Shown one piece after another: positions 1-7,275 of a stretch of DNA of 64,000 nucleotides. The number at the start of each line of letters is the position of its first letter. Position 1 is the first letter of the stretch. Location of the stretch: positions 42,664 through 106,663 of the forward strand of contig JBAXKG010000004.1 in assembly GCA_037137455.1 (NCBI GenBank). Direction: 5' to 3'. The position numbers and the translations under genes were made by a program. Below the pieces are notes generated by a model. It did not search any database. It was given only the letters and a program-made list of their open reading frames with translations, and was not told where the DNA came from. Source of the stretch: CAIVAT01 sp037137455 (lineage in GTDB: Bacteria; Bacteroidota; Bacteroidia; Bacteroidales; FEN-979).

Positions 1-250
1 CGGGTTGCATTTCGAGGATGTGAAGGTGTTGCTTTGCGTTCTGAACAAGCTTGTTGCGAAAGGGAATACCGTGGTCGTGATCGAACATAACATGGAGGTC
101 ATTAAAGTTGTGGACTATGTCATCGACATGGGCCCTGAAGGTGGTGAGCGTGGAGGCGAGGTTATTGTTCAAGGAACACCAGAGCAGGTTGCAAAGCATC
201 CTTCAAGTTTCACCGCCCTTTATCTCAAACAAATCCTGGGTATAATGTGA
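1..250 (+). CDS. uvrA: UvrA excinuclease ABC subunit A, C-terminal end (5' truncated by window)
   Basis: This is the last ~82 residues of the UvrA ATPase, the damage-recognition subunit of nucleotide excision repair. The frame is open from the first base of the window, so the real start lies upstream. Visible hallmarks of the second ATP-binding domain are the GLHFEDV stretch after the signature/D-loop region, the switch-histidine motif VVVIEHN, and the characteristic tail DMGPEGGERGGEVIVQGTPE. The stop is TGA at 248-250. The fragment is collinear with the UvrA C-terminus and shows no damage. The next gene follows after only ~35 bases but has its own -7 promoter box. Confidence 0.95.
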   Translation, partial: GLHFEDVKVLLCVLNKLVAKGNTVVVIEHNMEVIKVVDYVIDMGPEGGERGGEVIVQGTPEQVAKHPSSFTALYLKQILGIM

Positions 251-258
251 TATTTATT

Positions 259-266
259 TACTTTTG
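259..266 (+). promoter_or_regulatory. Bacteroidota -7 promoter box (TACTTTTG) for the LOG gene
   Basis: TACTTTTG matches the Bacteroidota -7 consensus TAnnTTTG exactly and lies ~19 bases before the ATG at 285. No TTG element is seen at the -33 position. The box contains the TTG at 264 that would otherwise extend the reading frame by seven codons, so transcription probably starts after that TTG. This supports the ATG at 285 as the start. Confidence 0.5.
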
Positions 267-284
267 TACATCAAAAAGCAATTA

Positions 285-995
285 ATGGAATTGGAAGATA
301 TTGAAAAATTGAAAGAGTCGATCCAGCCTAAAAACTGGTCGGAGACTATCAGCTATGACACCTGGGAAATTTTCAAGGTGATCTCGGAAATGGTCGAAGG
401 GTTTGAAAAATTAAGCAGGATTGGCCCTTGTGTTTCAATTTTCGGATCGGCACGCGTAAAAGAGAGTCACAAATATTACAAACTGACAGAAGAGATAGCC
501 TATCTGATGACAAAAGCCGGTTTTGGGATTATAACCGGCGGAGGCCCTGGAATCATGGAGGCCGCGAACAAAGGGGCTCATTTTGCCGGAGGAAAATCCG
601 TTGGGTTAAACATAAATCTTCCTTTCGAACAAAACCCCAATCCTTTCATCGACCGTAACAAATTGTTGAATTTCAATTTCTTTTATGTCAGGAAAACGAT
701 GTTCATGCGTTATTCGATGGGATTCGTTGCATTACCTGGCGGATTTGGAACACTTGATGAACTCACTGAGGCTATAACATTAATACAAACACACAAGTTG
801 GTTCGTTTTCCGATTGTACTGGTTGGGCGCCAATACTGGCAGGGACTGATCGAATGGATCAAAACCACGGTATTACAGGAAAAAAATATCAGTACAGAAG
901 ACCTGGATATTTTTATCTTGGTTGATACAGCGCAGGAGGCGGTAAGCTGCATTACTGATTTCTACAAGACGTACGCATTGAAACCCAACTTCTAA
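285..995 (+). CDS. LOG family protein (Rossmann-fold nucleotide phosphoribohydrolase-like)
   Basis: A 236-residue member of the LOG/lysine-decarboxylase-like family. Known members release the free base from nucleoside 5'-monophosphates, as in cytokinin activation; in most bacteria the physiological role is unclear. The two family signatures are visible: GGGPGIMEA at about residue 87, and PGGFGTLDE at about residue 148, which together form the nucleotide-binding and catalytic site. No signal peptide or membrane segment is seen, so it should be cytosolic. I chose ATG 285 because the upstream TTG at 264 sits inside a -7 promoter box. The annotation 'lysine decarboxylase' sometimes given to this family should be avoided. 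Confidence 0.88.
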   Translation: MELEDIEKLKESIQPKNWSETISYDTWEIFKVISEMVEGFEKLSRIGPCVSIFGSARVKESHKYYKLTEEIAYLMTKAGFGIITGGGPGIMEAANKGAHFAGGKSVGLNINLPFEQNPNPFIDRNKLLNFNFFYVRKTMFMRYSMGFVALPGGFGTLDELTEAITLIQTHKLVRFPIVLVGRQYWQGLIEWIKTTVLQEKNISTEDLDIFILVDTAQEAVSCITDFYKTYALKPNF

Positions 996-1014
996 AAAAG
1001 TCTGTTAATTTGAT

Positions 1015-1022
1015 TATTTTTG
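1015..1022 (+). promoter_or_regulatory. Bacteroidota -7 promoter box (TATTTTTG) before rsfS
   Basis: TATTTTTG matches TAnnTTTG and lies 22 bases before the rsfS ATG, in the 49-base gap after the LOG gene. A -33 TTG at standard spacing is not seen. It is a plausible start for an rsfS-ftsH-LUD-cdsA-psd transcript. Confidence 0.45.
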
Positions 1023-1044
1023 CATTATAAAAAAAACTTCTTTC

Positions 1045-1431
1045 ATGCCCCCCCGAACCCGAAGAAAGAAAAAAGAACCGCGAGAAATACTAATTGAGAC
1101 AGTAGTCAAAGCAATGACCGACAAAATCGCCAGAAATCCAATGGTTCTTGATTTTACAGGTATGAAGGGTCCCGTTTGTGATGCTTTTGTTATTTGCCAT
1201 GGGAATTCCCGTGTTCAAACAGAGGCGATTGCCGATCATGTGATCGGGGAGGTCAAAAAACACACCGGGCAAAATCCCTGGCACAAAGAGGGTTTTGAAA
1301 ATGCGGAATGGATATTGATCGATTATAGTGATGTAGTCATCCATATATTTCAGGAAGAGCGGCGCAAGTTCTACAATATAGAGCAGTTATGGGCCGATGC
1401 TGTAATTACGAAGGTTGACACTCAGGAATAA
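1045..1431 (+). CDS. rsfS: Ribosomal silencing factor RsfS (Iojap family)
   Basis: A 128-residue RsfS/Iojap protein. The family binds ribosomal protein L14 on the 50S subunit and blocks joining of the 30S subunit, saving energy in starvation. The conserved core is visible: CDAFVICHGNS, the region NPWHKEGFENAEWILIDY, and VVIHIFQEERRKFYNIEQLW, which matches the family's 'D(Y)GDVVVHIF...R.YY.LE.LW' end. A basic Arg/Lys-rich N-terminal tail of ~12 residues precedes the domain. ftsH follows after 32 bases on the same strand, an arrangement often seen in Bacteroidota, and the two are probably co-transcribed. Confidence 0.95.
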   Translation: MPPRTRRKKKEPREILIETVVKAMTDKIARNPMVLDFTGMKGPVCDAFVICHGNSRVQTEAIADHVIGEVKKHTGQNPWHKEGFENAEWILIDYSDVVIHIFQEERRKFYNIEQLWADAVITKVDTQE

Positions 1432-1463
1432 TAAGTGTTATATATTTTTTGGAACCAGACAGA

Positions 1464-3476
1464 ATGGCAGAAAAAGGAAAGAGTTTCATACCTCCAAAAG
1501 GCAAAAGACCAAAATTTAGTTTTTACTGGATCTACGCTATACTTGCGATAGGATTTATAGCAATCCAGTATTTCAATTACTCCAGTCCTGTTAAAGAGAT
1601 AACCTGGACAAGGCTTGAAGAGATACTGACCAAGCAGGATGTTGAAAAAATTGTAATCGTCAACAAAGAGAAGGCAGAAGTATATATCAAGAAAGAAAAG
1701 CTTTCAACAGATACGGCTTACAAGGATTTTACCAAGCATAGTTTCGGATCATCTTCAGCCGCCAATAATCCACAATTCTATTATCAGATAGGTTCTGTAG
1801 AGATTTTACGGGATGATTTAAAAGACACCCGCGACAGCACTGTTGCCCGCATGAAGCGTGATAGTGTACCTTCAGCTCAGATAGTGGAATTTCAGAAACA
1901 ATATCCATATCCGCCATCCAACATAGACCGTAAAGATGTTTTCGGGGACATTTTAGGATACCTGCTTCCCATTCTCCTTTTAGTAGGCGCCTGGTTCCTG
2001 ATCATGCGCTTCATGAGCAAAGGCGCTGGCGGTGGCGGACAAATCTTCAACATCGGTAAATCAAAGGCTCAACTTTTCGACAAAGACACAAGTGTCAGTA
2101 TTACTTTTAATGATGTTGCAGGCCTTGAAGAAGCCAAGGTTGAAATAATGGAAATAGTGGATTTCCTTAAAAATCCATCAAAATATACTAACCTTGGTGG
2201 AAAAATTCCTAAAGGAGCGCTGCTAGTCGGTCCCCCGGGAACCGGCAAAACTTTATTGGCAAAAGCCGTAGCAGGCGAGGCCAAGGTGCCTTTCTTCTCC
2301 ATTTCAGGTTCCGATTTCGTTGAAATGTTTGTTGGCGTGGGAGCTTCCCGTGTCCGCGATCTTTTCAGGCAGGCAAAAGAGAAAGCGCCCTGCATTATTT
2401 TTATTGACGAAATTGATGCGATTGGCCGTGCCCGGGGGCGAAATGCGATCACTGGAGCAAACGATGAACGCGAAAACACTCTAAACCAACTTTTAACTGA
2501 GATGGACGGCTTTGGCACTAATGCAGGTGTTATTATCCTGGCGGCCACCAACCGTGCCGATATTCTCGACCGCGCCCTGATGCGTGCCGGGCGATTCGAC
2601 CGCCAGATCAATGTCGAACTCCCTGACCTGGAAGAGCGAAAGGCGATTTTTAAGGTACATCTGAAACCCCTAAAACTTGATCCGGGACTCGATGTAGATT
2701 TCCTTGCCAAACAAACCCCCGGATTTTCGGGAGCTGATATTGCCAATGTTTGCAATGAATCTGCCCTGATTGCTGCCAGGAAAAATAAGGCCATCATTGA
2801 AAAACAGGATTTTCTTGATGCAATTGACCGCATTATTGGAGGATTGGAGAAACGCAACAAGATCATTTCCGTTCACGAGAAAAAGGTAATAGCCTATCAT
2901 GAATCGGGCCATGCAACAACAAGTTGGCTTTTGGAATATGCTCATCCACTGGTCAAGGTGACTATTGTTCCGCGTGGCAAGGCTTTAGGAGCTGCATGGT
3001 ATTTGCCCGAAGAACGACAGATCACTACTTATGAACAAATGTTTGACGAAATAACTTCTGCCATGGGAGGACGTGCTTCCGAGGAAATTGTGTTTGGTAA
3101 AGTTTCTACAGGCGCGTTGAACGATCTGGAAAAAGTTTCAAAACAGGCTTATGCCATGGTTGTATATTTCGGTTTAAACAAGGAGATAGGAAATATCAGT
3201 TTTTATGACTCAAGCGGACAGAACGAATATGCTTTCCAGAAGCCTTATAGCGAAAAAACCGCTGAGACAATTGACCAGGAGGTGCGTAAAATTGTTGAAT
3301 CAGCCTATGAAAAGGCAAAGAAACTTTTGAGTGAAAACAGGGAAAAACTCGAAATCCTTGCATCGTTGTTGCTTGAGCGCGAAGTAATTTTCAGAGAAGA
3401 TCTTGAAGAGGTTTTCGGCAAACGCCCGTGGGATAAAGAAGAGGAAAAATTGCCTTTACCATCCCTGTTAACTTAA
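1464..3476 (+). CDS. ftsH: ATP-dependent zinc metalloprotease FtsH
   Basis: A 670-residue membrane-bound AAA+ protease that degrades misfolded membrane proteins and short-lived regulators. In order: one N-terminal membrane segment (~residues 20-37), a periplasmic region to ~150, a second membrane segment followed by a Gly-rich linker, the AAA domain with Walker A GPPGTGKT (256-263) and Walker B CIIFIDEID, the second region of homology with NRADILDRALMRAGRFDRQ, and the M41 peptidase domain with the zinc motif HESGH (479-483). Length and architecture are normal. The frame could open at TTG 1449, but the ATG at 1464 gives a more usual N-terminus. The gene sits between rsfS and a LUD gene with 17-32 base gaps, consistent with one operon. 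Confidence 0.97.
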   Translation: MAEKGKSFIPPKGKRPKFSFYWIYAILAIGFIAIQYFNYSSPVKEITWTRLEEILTKQDVEKIVIVNKEKAEVYIKKEKLSTDTAYKDFTKHSFGSSSAANNPQFYYQIGSVEILRDDLKDTRDSTVARMKRDSVPSAQIVEFQKQYPYPPSNIDRKDVFGDILGYLLPILLLVGAWFLIMRFMSKGAGGGGQIFNIGKSKAQLFDKDTSVSITFNDVAGLEEAKVEIMEIVDFLKNPSKYTNLGGKIPKGALLVGPPGTGKTLLAKAVAGEAKVPFFSISGSDFVEMFVGVGASRVRDLFRQAKEKAPCIIFIDEIDAIGRARGRNAITGANDERENTLNQLLTEMDGFGTNAGVIILAATNRADILDRALMRAGRFDRQINVELPDLEERKAIFKVHLKPLKLDPGLDVDFLAKQTPGFSGADIANVCNESALIAARKNKAIIEKQDFLDAIDRIIGGLEKRNKIISVHEKKVIAYHESGHATTSWLLEYAHPLVKVTIVPRGKALGAAWYLPEERQITTYEQMFDEITSAMGGRASEEIVFGKVSTGALNDLEKVSKQAYAMVVYFGLNKEIGNISFYDSSGQNEYAFQKPYSEKTAETIDQEVRKIVESAYEKAKKLLSENREKLEILASLLLEREVIFREDLEEVFGKRPWDKEEEKLPLPSLLT

Positions 3477-3493
3477 CCTGATCCTGATCATAT

Positions 3494-4141
3494 ATGGAAG
3501 AGAGCACTGCCAGAGAAAAAATCCTGAAGAGAGTCAGGGATGCCCTAATCGAAAAGACAGAACCGCCTTACCCCATCATTGACCAGGATTCTTCTGTTTA
3601 TCGTGAGATGACAGAGCCTTTGGATGTTACATTTGCTGAAGAACTTGTAAGGATTTCGGGAAAATTTGTTTATTGCGAAAGCGAAGATGAGTTTATCGGG
3701 AACCTTAAATCCTTTATACTTGAAAAAGACTGGGGTGTGCTTTTTTGCCAGGATCCGAAGCTCCATCATCTATTGAAAATGGGTGGGATTCCCTTCGAAT
3801 CCGATTCCGCAATTATCCTTGATGCCCGGATTGGAATAACCAGATGTGAATATCTCATTGCAAGACTTGGAACTGTGATGGTTTCATCGAAGCTAAGCCC
3901 AGGTCGAAAAATCACTGTTTATCCTGAAATTCATATTGTTCTGGGATATACCTCACAACTTGTTCCTGATTTAAAACAAGCTTTGACGAATATAAAGAAA
4001 AAATACAGGGATAATTTTCCATCCATGGTTTCGCTGATCTCTGGCCCAAGCCGCACTGCTGATATAGAAAAGACGCTTGTGATGGGAGCTCATGGGCCAA
4101 AAGAACTCTATGTTTTTTTAATCGATGATTCAACACCCTAA
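3494..4141 (+). CDS. LUD domain protein (LutC/YkgG-like)
   Basis: A 215-residue cytosolic protein of the LUD (DUF162) family. Members such as LutC take part in L-lactate oxidation together with LutA and LutB. Supporting features are the segment ITRCEYLIARLGTVMVSS, corresponding to the family's 'G(I)T.A...IAETGT(L/I)' region, and the C-terminal LISGPSRTADIEKTLVMGAHGPKEL, which matches the conserved 'GPSRTADIE...LG.HGP' end. There is no lutA or lutB nearby; instead the gene is wedged between ftsH and cdsA with 17-base gaps. A role in lactate use is therefore not supported by context, and the function in this location is unknown. Confidence 0.85.
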   Translation: MEESTAREKILKRVRDALIEKTEPPYPIIDQDSSVYREMTEPLDVTFAEELVRISGKFVYCESEDEFIGNLKSFILEKDWGVLFCQDPKLHHLLKMGGIPFESDSAIILDARIGITRCEYLIARLGTVMVSSKLSPGRKITVYPEIHIVLGYTSQLVPDLKQALTNIKKKYRDNFPSMVSLISGPSRTADIEKTLVMGAHGPKELYVFLIDDSTP

Positions 4142-4158
4142 AACTAATCAGACTTAGG

Positions 4159-5007
4159 ATGGGTAATTTTTGGGCCCGGACCATTACGGGTTTGTCAATG
4201 GTGTTCATCTTGCTATCTGCACTCTGGTTCAGTGGCTGGGTTTTCATGATCGTTTTTCTTATCGTCAATATCCTCGGAATGTGGGAATTCTACGGGCTAA
4301 TTGCAAAAGAACAATGCCAGCCGCAAAAATACTATGGAATCGCGGCAGGTACATTGTTATATCTGGCGACTGCCTTAACCAGTTTAATACCACATTCCCT
4401 CTCCGATCAGCCTTGGTTCAATTTAATTCCGTTTATCCTCCCAATTCCCCTTTTCTTCCTGTCATTCATCATTGAAATATACAGGAAGAAACCTAATCCA
4501 CTTGTTAATATTGCCATGACCACACTGGGGTTTTACTATATCGCAATTCCTTTCTCCTTATTTATTTATTTTAACAATCCGAAAGCGCTTCACTTTTGGG
4601 GCATGCCGGTAATTTTAGTGGGTTATTTTATGCTTACCTGGATTTATGATACCTGCGCTTACATTTTTGGAAAGCAGTTCGGAAAACACAAATTTTTTGA
4701 ACGGATCTCCCCACAAAAAACCTGGGAAGGTACAATCGCCGGCAGCATTTGTACATTAATTTCGGCAGTTGGTCTTTATTTTCTTATCATCGATCTTCCG
4801 CTCGCCGACTGGCTGTCGATGGCCTGTATAGTGCTATTCTTTGGCACCCACGGGGATCTCGTGGAATCGCTCCTGAAGCGAAGCCTGAATATAAAAGATT
4901 CCGGGAACATAATTCCCGGACATGGAGGTATACTTGATCGTTTCGACACCATGCTTATTTCAGCGCCTTTTGTATTTTTGTATTTCTTTTTTAGACACGC
5001 TATCTGA
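4159..5007 (+). CDS. cdsA: Phosphatidate cytidylyltransferase (CDP-diglyceride synthase)
   Basis: A 282-residue integral membrane enzyme that makes CDP-diacylglycerol from CTP and phosphatidate, the branch point of phospholipid synthesis. Seven to eight hydrophobic segments are visible. The C-terminal CDS signature is complete: S-LLKR---KDSG--IPGHGGILDRFD, containing the Asp and His residues that bind the metal and substrate. Length is typical. psd follows after six bases, so the two lipid genes are probably co-translated. The serine transferase (pssA) that would link them is not in the window. Confidence 0.95.
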   Translation: MGNFWARTITGLSMVFILLSALWFSGWVFMIVFLIVNILGMWEFYGLIAKEQCQPQKYYGIAAGTLLYLATALTSLIPHSLSDQPWFNLIPFILPIPLFFLSFIIEIYRKKPNPLVNIAMTTLGFYYIAIPFSLFIYFNNPKALHFWGMPVILVGYFMLTWIYDTCAYIFGKQFGKHKFFERISPQKTWEGTIAGSICTLISAVGLYFLIIDLPLADWLSMACIVLFFGTHGDLVESLLKRSLNIKDSGNIIPGHGGILDRFDTMLISAPFVFLYFFFRHAI

Positions 5008-5013
5008 CTTCGC

Positions 5014-5673
5014 ATGACAATACACAGAGAAGGTTACAAGACCATAATTATCGCATTCTTATTTGTTGCAGCGGTACTTTTGGCATTCAATGATATTTTA
5101 GTTGGCCAAACCTGGTTTCATTACTCACTTTATGCAATTGGCCTCTGGTTTTTTATTATGATCGTGCGTTTTTTCCGATCTCCTAAACGCGAGTCAAATG
5201 GAGGGGAAAAGGTGATCCTATGTCCGGCCGATGGTAAAATTGTGGTCATAGAACGTACAATCGAGCATGAATATTTCAAGGATGAACGCATACAAGTTTC
5301 TATATTTATGTCAGCTACCAACGTACATGTCAATTGGTTCCCTTTGGCCGGGGAGATAGTCTATTACTATTATCATCCGGGGAAACATATGGTGGCATTC
5401 AATCCCAAGGCTTCACTTGAGAATGAGCGTGCGACAACTGTAATTCAAACCAGCGATCATCGTAAAATCCTGGTCCGCCAGATTGCCGGGGCTATGGCCC
5501 GAAGAATTAAGTGTTATCCAAAGGTTGGTGAACCTGTTTTGCAAGGCGAGGAGCTTGGCTTTATCAAATTCGGATCACGTGTTGACCTCCTGTTACCGGT
5601 GGATACGAAACTCGAAATCTCGCTAAACCAAAAGGTGATCGGCAAGCGGACCATCATCGGACATTTGAGTTAA
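5014..5673 (+). CDS. psd: Phosphatidylserine decarboxylase proenzyme (short, archaeal-type PSD)
   Basis: A 219-residue enzyme that decarboxylates phosphatidylserine to phosphatidylethanolamine. The proenzyme cleaves itself at a Gly-Ser bond and turns the Ser into a pyruvoyl cofactor. Here the pair is Gly187-Ser188 in KFGSRVDLLLP, the expected place near the C-terminus. The FMSATNVHVNW segment around residue 100 carries the conserved His of the family. Two hydrophobic segments at residues ~10-28 and ~33-52 anchor it in the inner membrane. This short form is usual in Bacteroidota. It lies six bases downstream of cdsA, and the DUF2461 gene converges on it from the other strand with seven bases between stops. 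Confidence 0.94.
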   Translation: MTIHREGYKTIIIAFLFVAAVLLAFNDILVGQTWFHYSLYAIGLWFFIMIVRFFRSPKRESNGGEKVILCPADGKIVVIERTIEHEYFKDERIQVSIFMSATNVHVNWFPLAGEIVYYYYHPGKHMVAFNPKASLENERATTVIQTSDHRKILVRQIAGAMARRIKCYPKVGEPVLQGEELGFIKFGSRVDLLLPVDTKLEISLNQKVIGKRTIIGHLS

Positions 5674-5680
5674 TATCAGA

Positions 5681-6340
5681 TTATTCTTCGAGGGCACGCT
5701 TAAGAAATGTATTTAACGGTTGCATTGCCTTGAAAACTATGCCAGCCAGTTCAATAAAGCGTTCTGAATTAATCATTTCATCCCTGACAGGGTATGAAAC
5801 AGTATAATGCCGGTGCTTTAGAAAATCGATTTCGGGAAAATCTTTGGGAAAATCTTTAGGAGCCAACTTGGCTTTATCAATTTCTGCCAATCCATTGCAA
5901 TATTTTTTAAGTTTCTTTTCATTTAAAATGGATGTGAATTCCGTCACATTATAATAAATCTCCTTTCTGATTTTTTTTAATTGATCCGGTTCAGGCATAT
6001 AAACACCTGCTGCCAGAAATGAACCACCCGACTGAATGTGGATATAATAACCGGGTCCCGGACTTTTTCTTCCGGCACGGGTAATCCATGCCCCCATATT
6101 GATTTTGTACGGGGATTTGTCTTTCGAGAACCTCACATCACGGAAGATTCGAAACATGCAATCTTTTGCCTCGACAAATTTCACAGCGCCATCAAACCTG
6201 GCGATTATCGCAACAACGGAGTTTACTACAGATTCAACCTCGAGTTTGGCTGCCTCATACTGATTTTTGTTTGCCTGGAACCAATCACGGTTGTTATTTA
6301 CCTCCAACTGAGAGAGGAATTCAAGTACCAGTTTATTCAT
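5681..6340 (-). CDS. DUF2461 family protein (TIGR02453-like)
   Basis: A 219-residue cytosolic protein of the DUF2461 family, whose function is unknown. Hallmarks are NNNRDWFQANKNQYE near the N-terminus and FRIFRDVRFSKDKSPYK around residue 70, with Gly/Pro-rich SPGPGYYIHI following. No catalytic motif that I recognise is present. It is a single-gene unit, convergent with psd, with its own -7 box at 6359-6366. Confidence 0.88.
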   Translation of the reverse strand: MNKLVLEFLSQLEVNNNRDWFQANKNQYEAAKLEVESVVNSVVAIIARFDGAVKFVEAKDCMFRIFRDVRFSKDKSPYKINMGAWITRAGRKSPGPGYYIHIQSGGSFLAAGVYMPEPDQLKKIRKEIYYNVTEFTSILNEKKLKKYCNGLAEIDKAKLAPKDFPKDFPEIDFLKHRHYTVSYPVRDEMINSERFIELAGIVFKAMQPLNTFLKRALEE

Positions 6341-6358
6341 AGCATTAATCTTTTATAG

Positions 6359-6366
6359 CAAAAGTA
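6359..6366 (-). promoter_or_regulatory. Bacteroidota -7 promoter box (TACTTTTG) for the DUF2461 gene
   Basis: Read on the minus strand, TACTTTTG matches TAnnTTTG and lies 18 bases upstream of the ATG at 6340. No -33 TTG at the usual spacing was found. Confidence 0.45.
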
Positions 6367-6444
6367 CATGACATTTTGTTATTAAAAAATCTTCGGAACG
6401 TATTACCTTTTTCAAATTTCCCGATTAAGCAGTAAAATGGAGCT

Positions 6445-7269
6445 ATGAAAATTAAGGTTTCAGTCTGTATCCTGCTTTTTTTTATAAACATTACCGGATT
6501 CGCCATTGGCGAACATATTCCCGCAGGAGGACGTTCTTCAGCCATGGGTGGAACTTCTGTTGCAATAAGTGATTTCTGGTCAATATCAAACAATCAGGCC
6601 GGCGCTGCCTGGCTCAAGGGAGGCAGCGCCGGCCTTTATGTTGAAAATCATTTTATATTGAAGGAACTCATGTACCAGCAGATTGGTTTAGCCCTGTCAC
6701 TGAAAGCAGGAACTTTCGGACTCATTATTAACCGTTTCGGAAATACCCGGTACAATGAAATAAAAGCAGGATTAAGCTATTCAAGAATGTTCGGAATGCA
6801 TTTTTCAATGGGTGTGCAAATCGATTACCTGCGGATAAATATCAAAGATGAGTATGGCGCCAAGAATCTGTTATCTTTCGAAATCGGCCTCATGTATAAG
6901 GCCAATCAGCGCCTGAATATCGGAGTTCACCTGCTTAACCCCGTTCCGGTTAAAATCACAGCTTATCCAAAAGAACAATTACCTACCATAATCACTATCG
7001 GGCTTTCCTATCAGTTTTCAGATACATTCATTGCAACGATCGAAGCAGAGAAAGACCTGGAACATAAACCTCTTTTACGCGCCGGTGCAGAGTACCGTTT
7101 TGCAAGACTTTTTTATGCACGACTCGGGATATCGACCAACCCCATGTCATTCACTTTTGGATTTGGCCTTGAATTCGCAAGAATAAAAATGGACATTGCT
7201 TCGGAATATCATCAGGTTCTGGGCTTCAGCCCGTCTGTTTCTATCGTTTATTCAATCAGCAAAAAATAA
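6445..7269 (+). CDS. PorV/PorQ-like outer-membrane beta-barrel protein
   Basis: A 274-residue secreted protein. A signal peptide is seen (residues ~1-21, cleaved before GEHIPAGGR). The mature start, AGGRSSAMGGTSVAISDFWSI, resembles the N-terminus of PorV/PorQ/FadL-superfamily barrels, where the first strand is followed by 'A.GGA..A..D...N.AGL'. The remainder is made of alternating amphipathic strands ending in SPSVSIVYSISKK. PorV shuttles T9SS cargo, but this short protein is only PorV-like and no T9SS machinery gene is adjacent. It lies six bases upstream of the helix-hairpin-helix barrel gene, so the pair is probably one operon. Bases 6596-6635 hold a perfect inverted repeat. Confidence 0.68.
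   Translation: MKIKVSVCILLFFINITGFAIGEHIPAGGRSSAMGGTSVAISDFWSISNNQAGAAWLKGGSAGLYVENHFILKELMYQQIGLALSLKAGTFGLIINRFGNTRYNEIKAGLSYSRMFGMHFSMGVQIDYLRINIKDEYGAKNLLSFEIGLMYKANQRLNIGVHLLNPVPVKITAYPKEQLPTIITIGLSYQFSDTFIATIEAEKDLEHKPLLRAGAEYRFARLFYARLGISTNPMSFTFGFGLEFARIKMDIASEYHQVLGFSPSVSIVYSISKK
6596..6635. repeat. Perfect 15-bp inverted repeat inside the PorV-like gene
   Basis: The arms at 6596-6610 and 6621-6635 are exact reverse complements of 15 bases (AGGCCGGCGCTGCCT and its complement), separated by a 10-base loop. They are far richer in G+C than the surroundings. The arms encode the near-mirror peptide QAGAAWLKGGSAGL, about 50 codons into the gene. There is no T-run after it, so it is not a standard terminator. 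Confidence 0.85.
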
Positions 7270-7275
7270 GAAAAA

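Noticed and set aside
2069..2866. 265-residue open frame on the minus strand opposite ftsH
   Set aside because: It is antisense to the conserved AAA domain of ftsH, has a Ser/Arg-rich composition from codon complement, and matches no family.
3494..4141. Lactate-utilisation (lutABC) operon
   Set aside because: Only the LUD gene is present; lutA and lutB are absent and the neighbours are ftsH and cdsA.
4900..4920. 8-bp inverted repeat as a terminator in cdsA
   Set aside because: It is in the middle of the conserved CDS signature of cdsA and has no T-run, so it follows from the conserved protein sequence.
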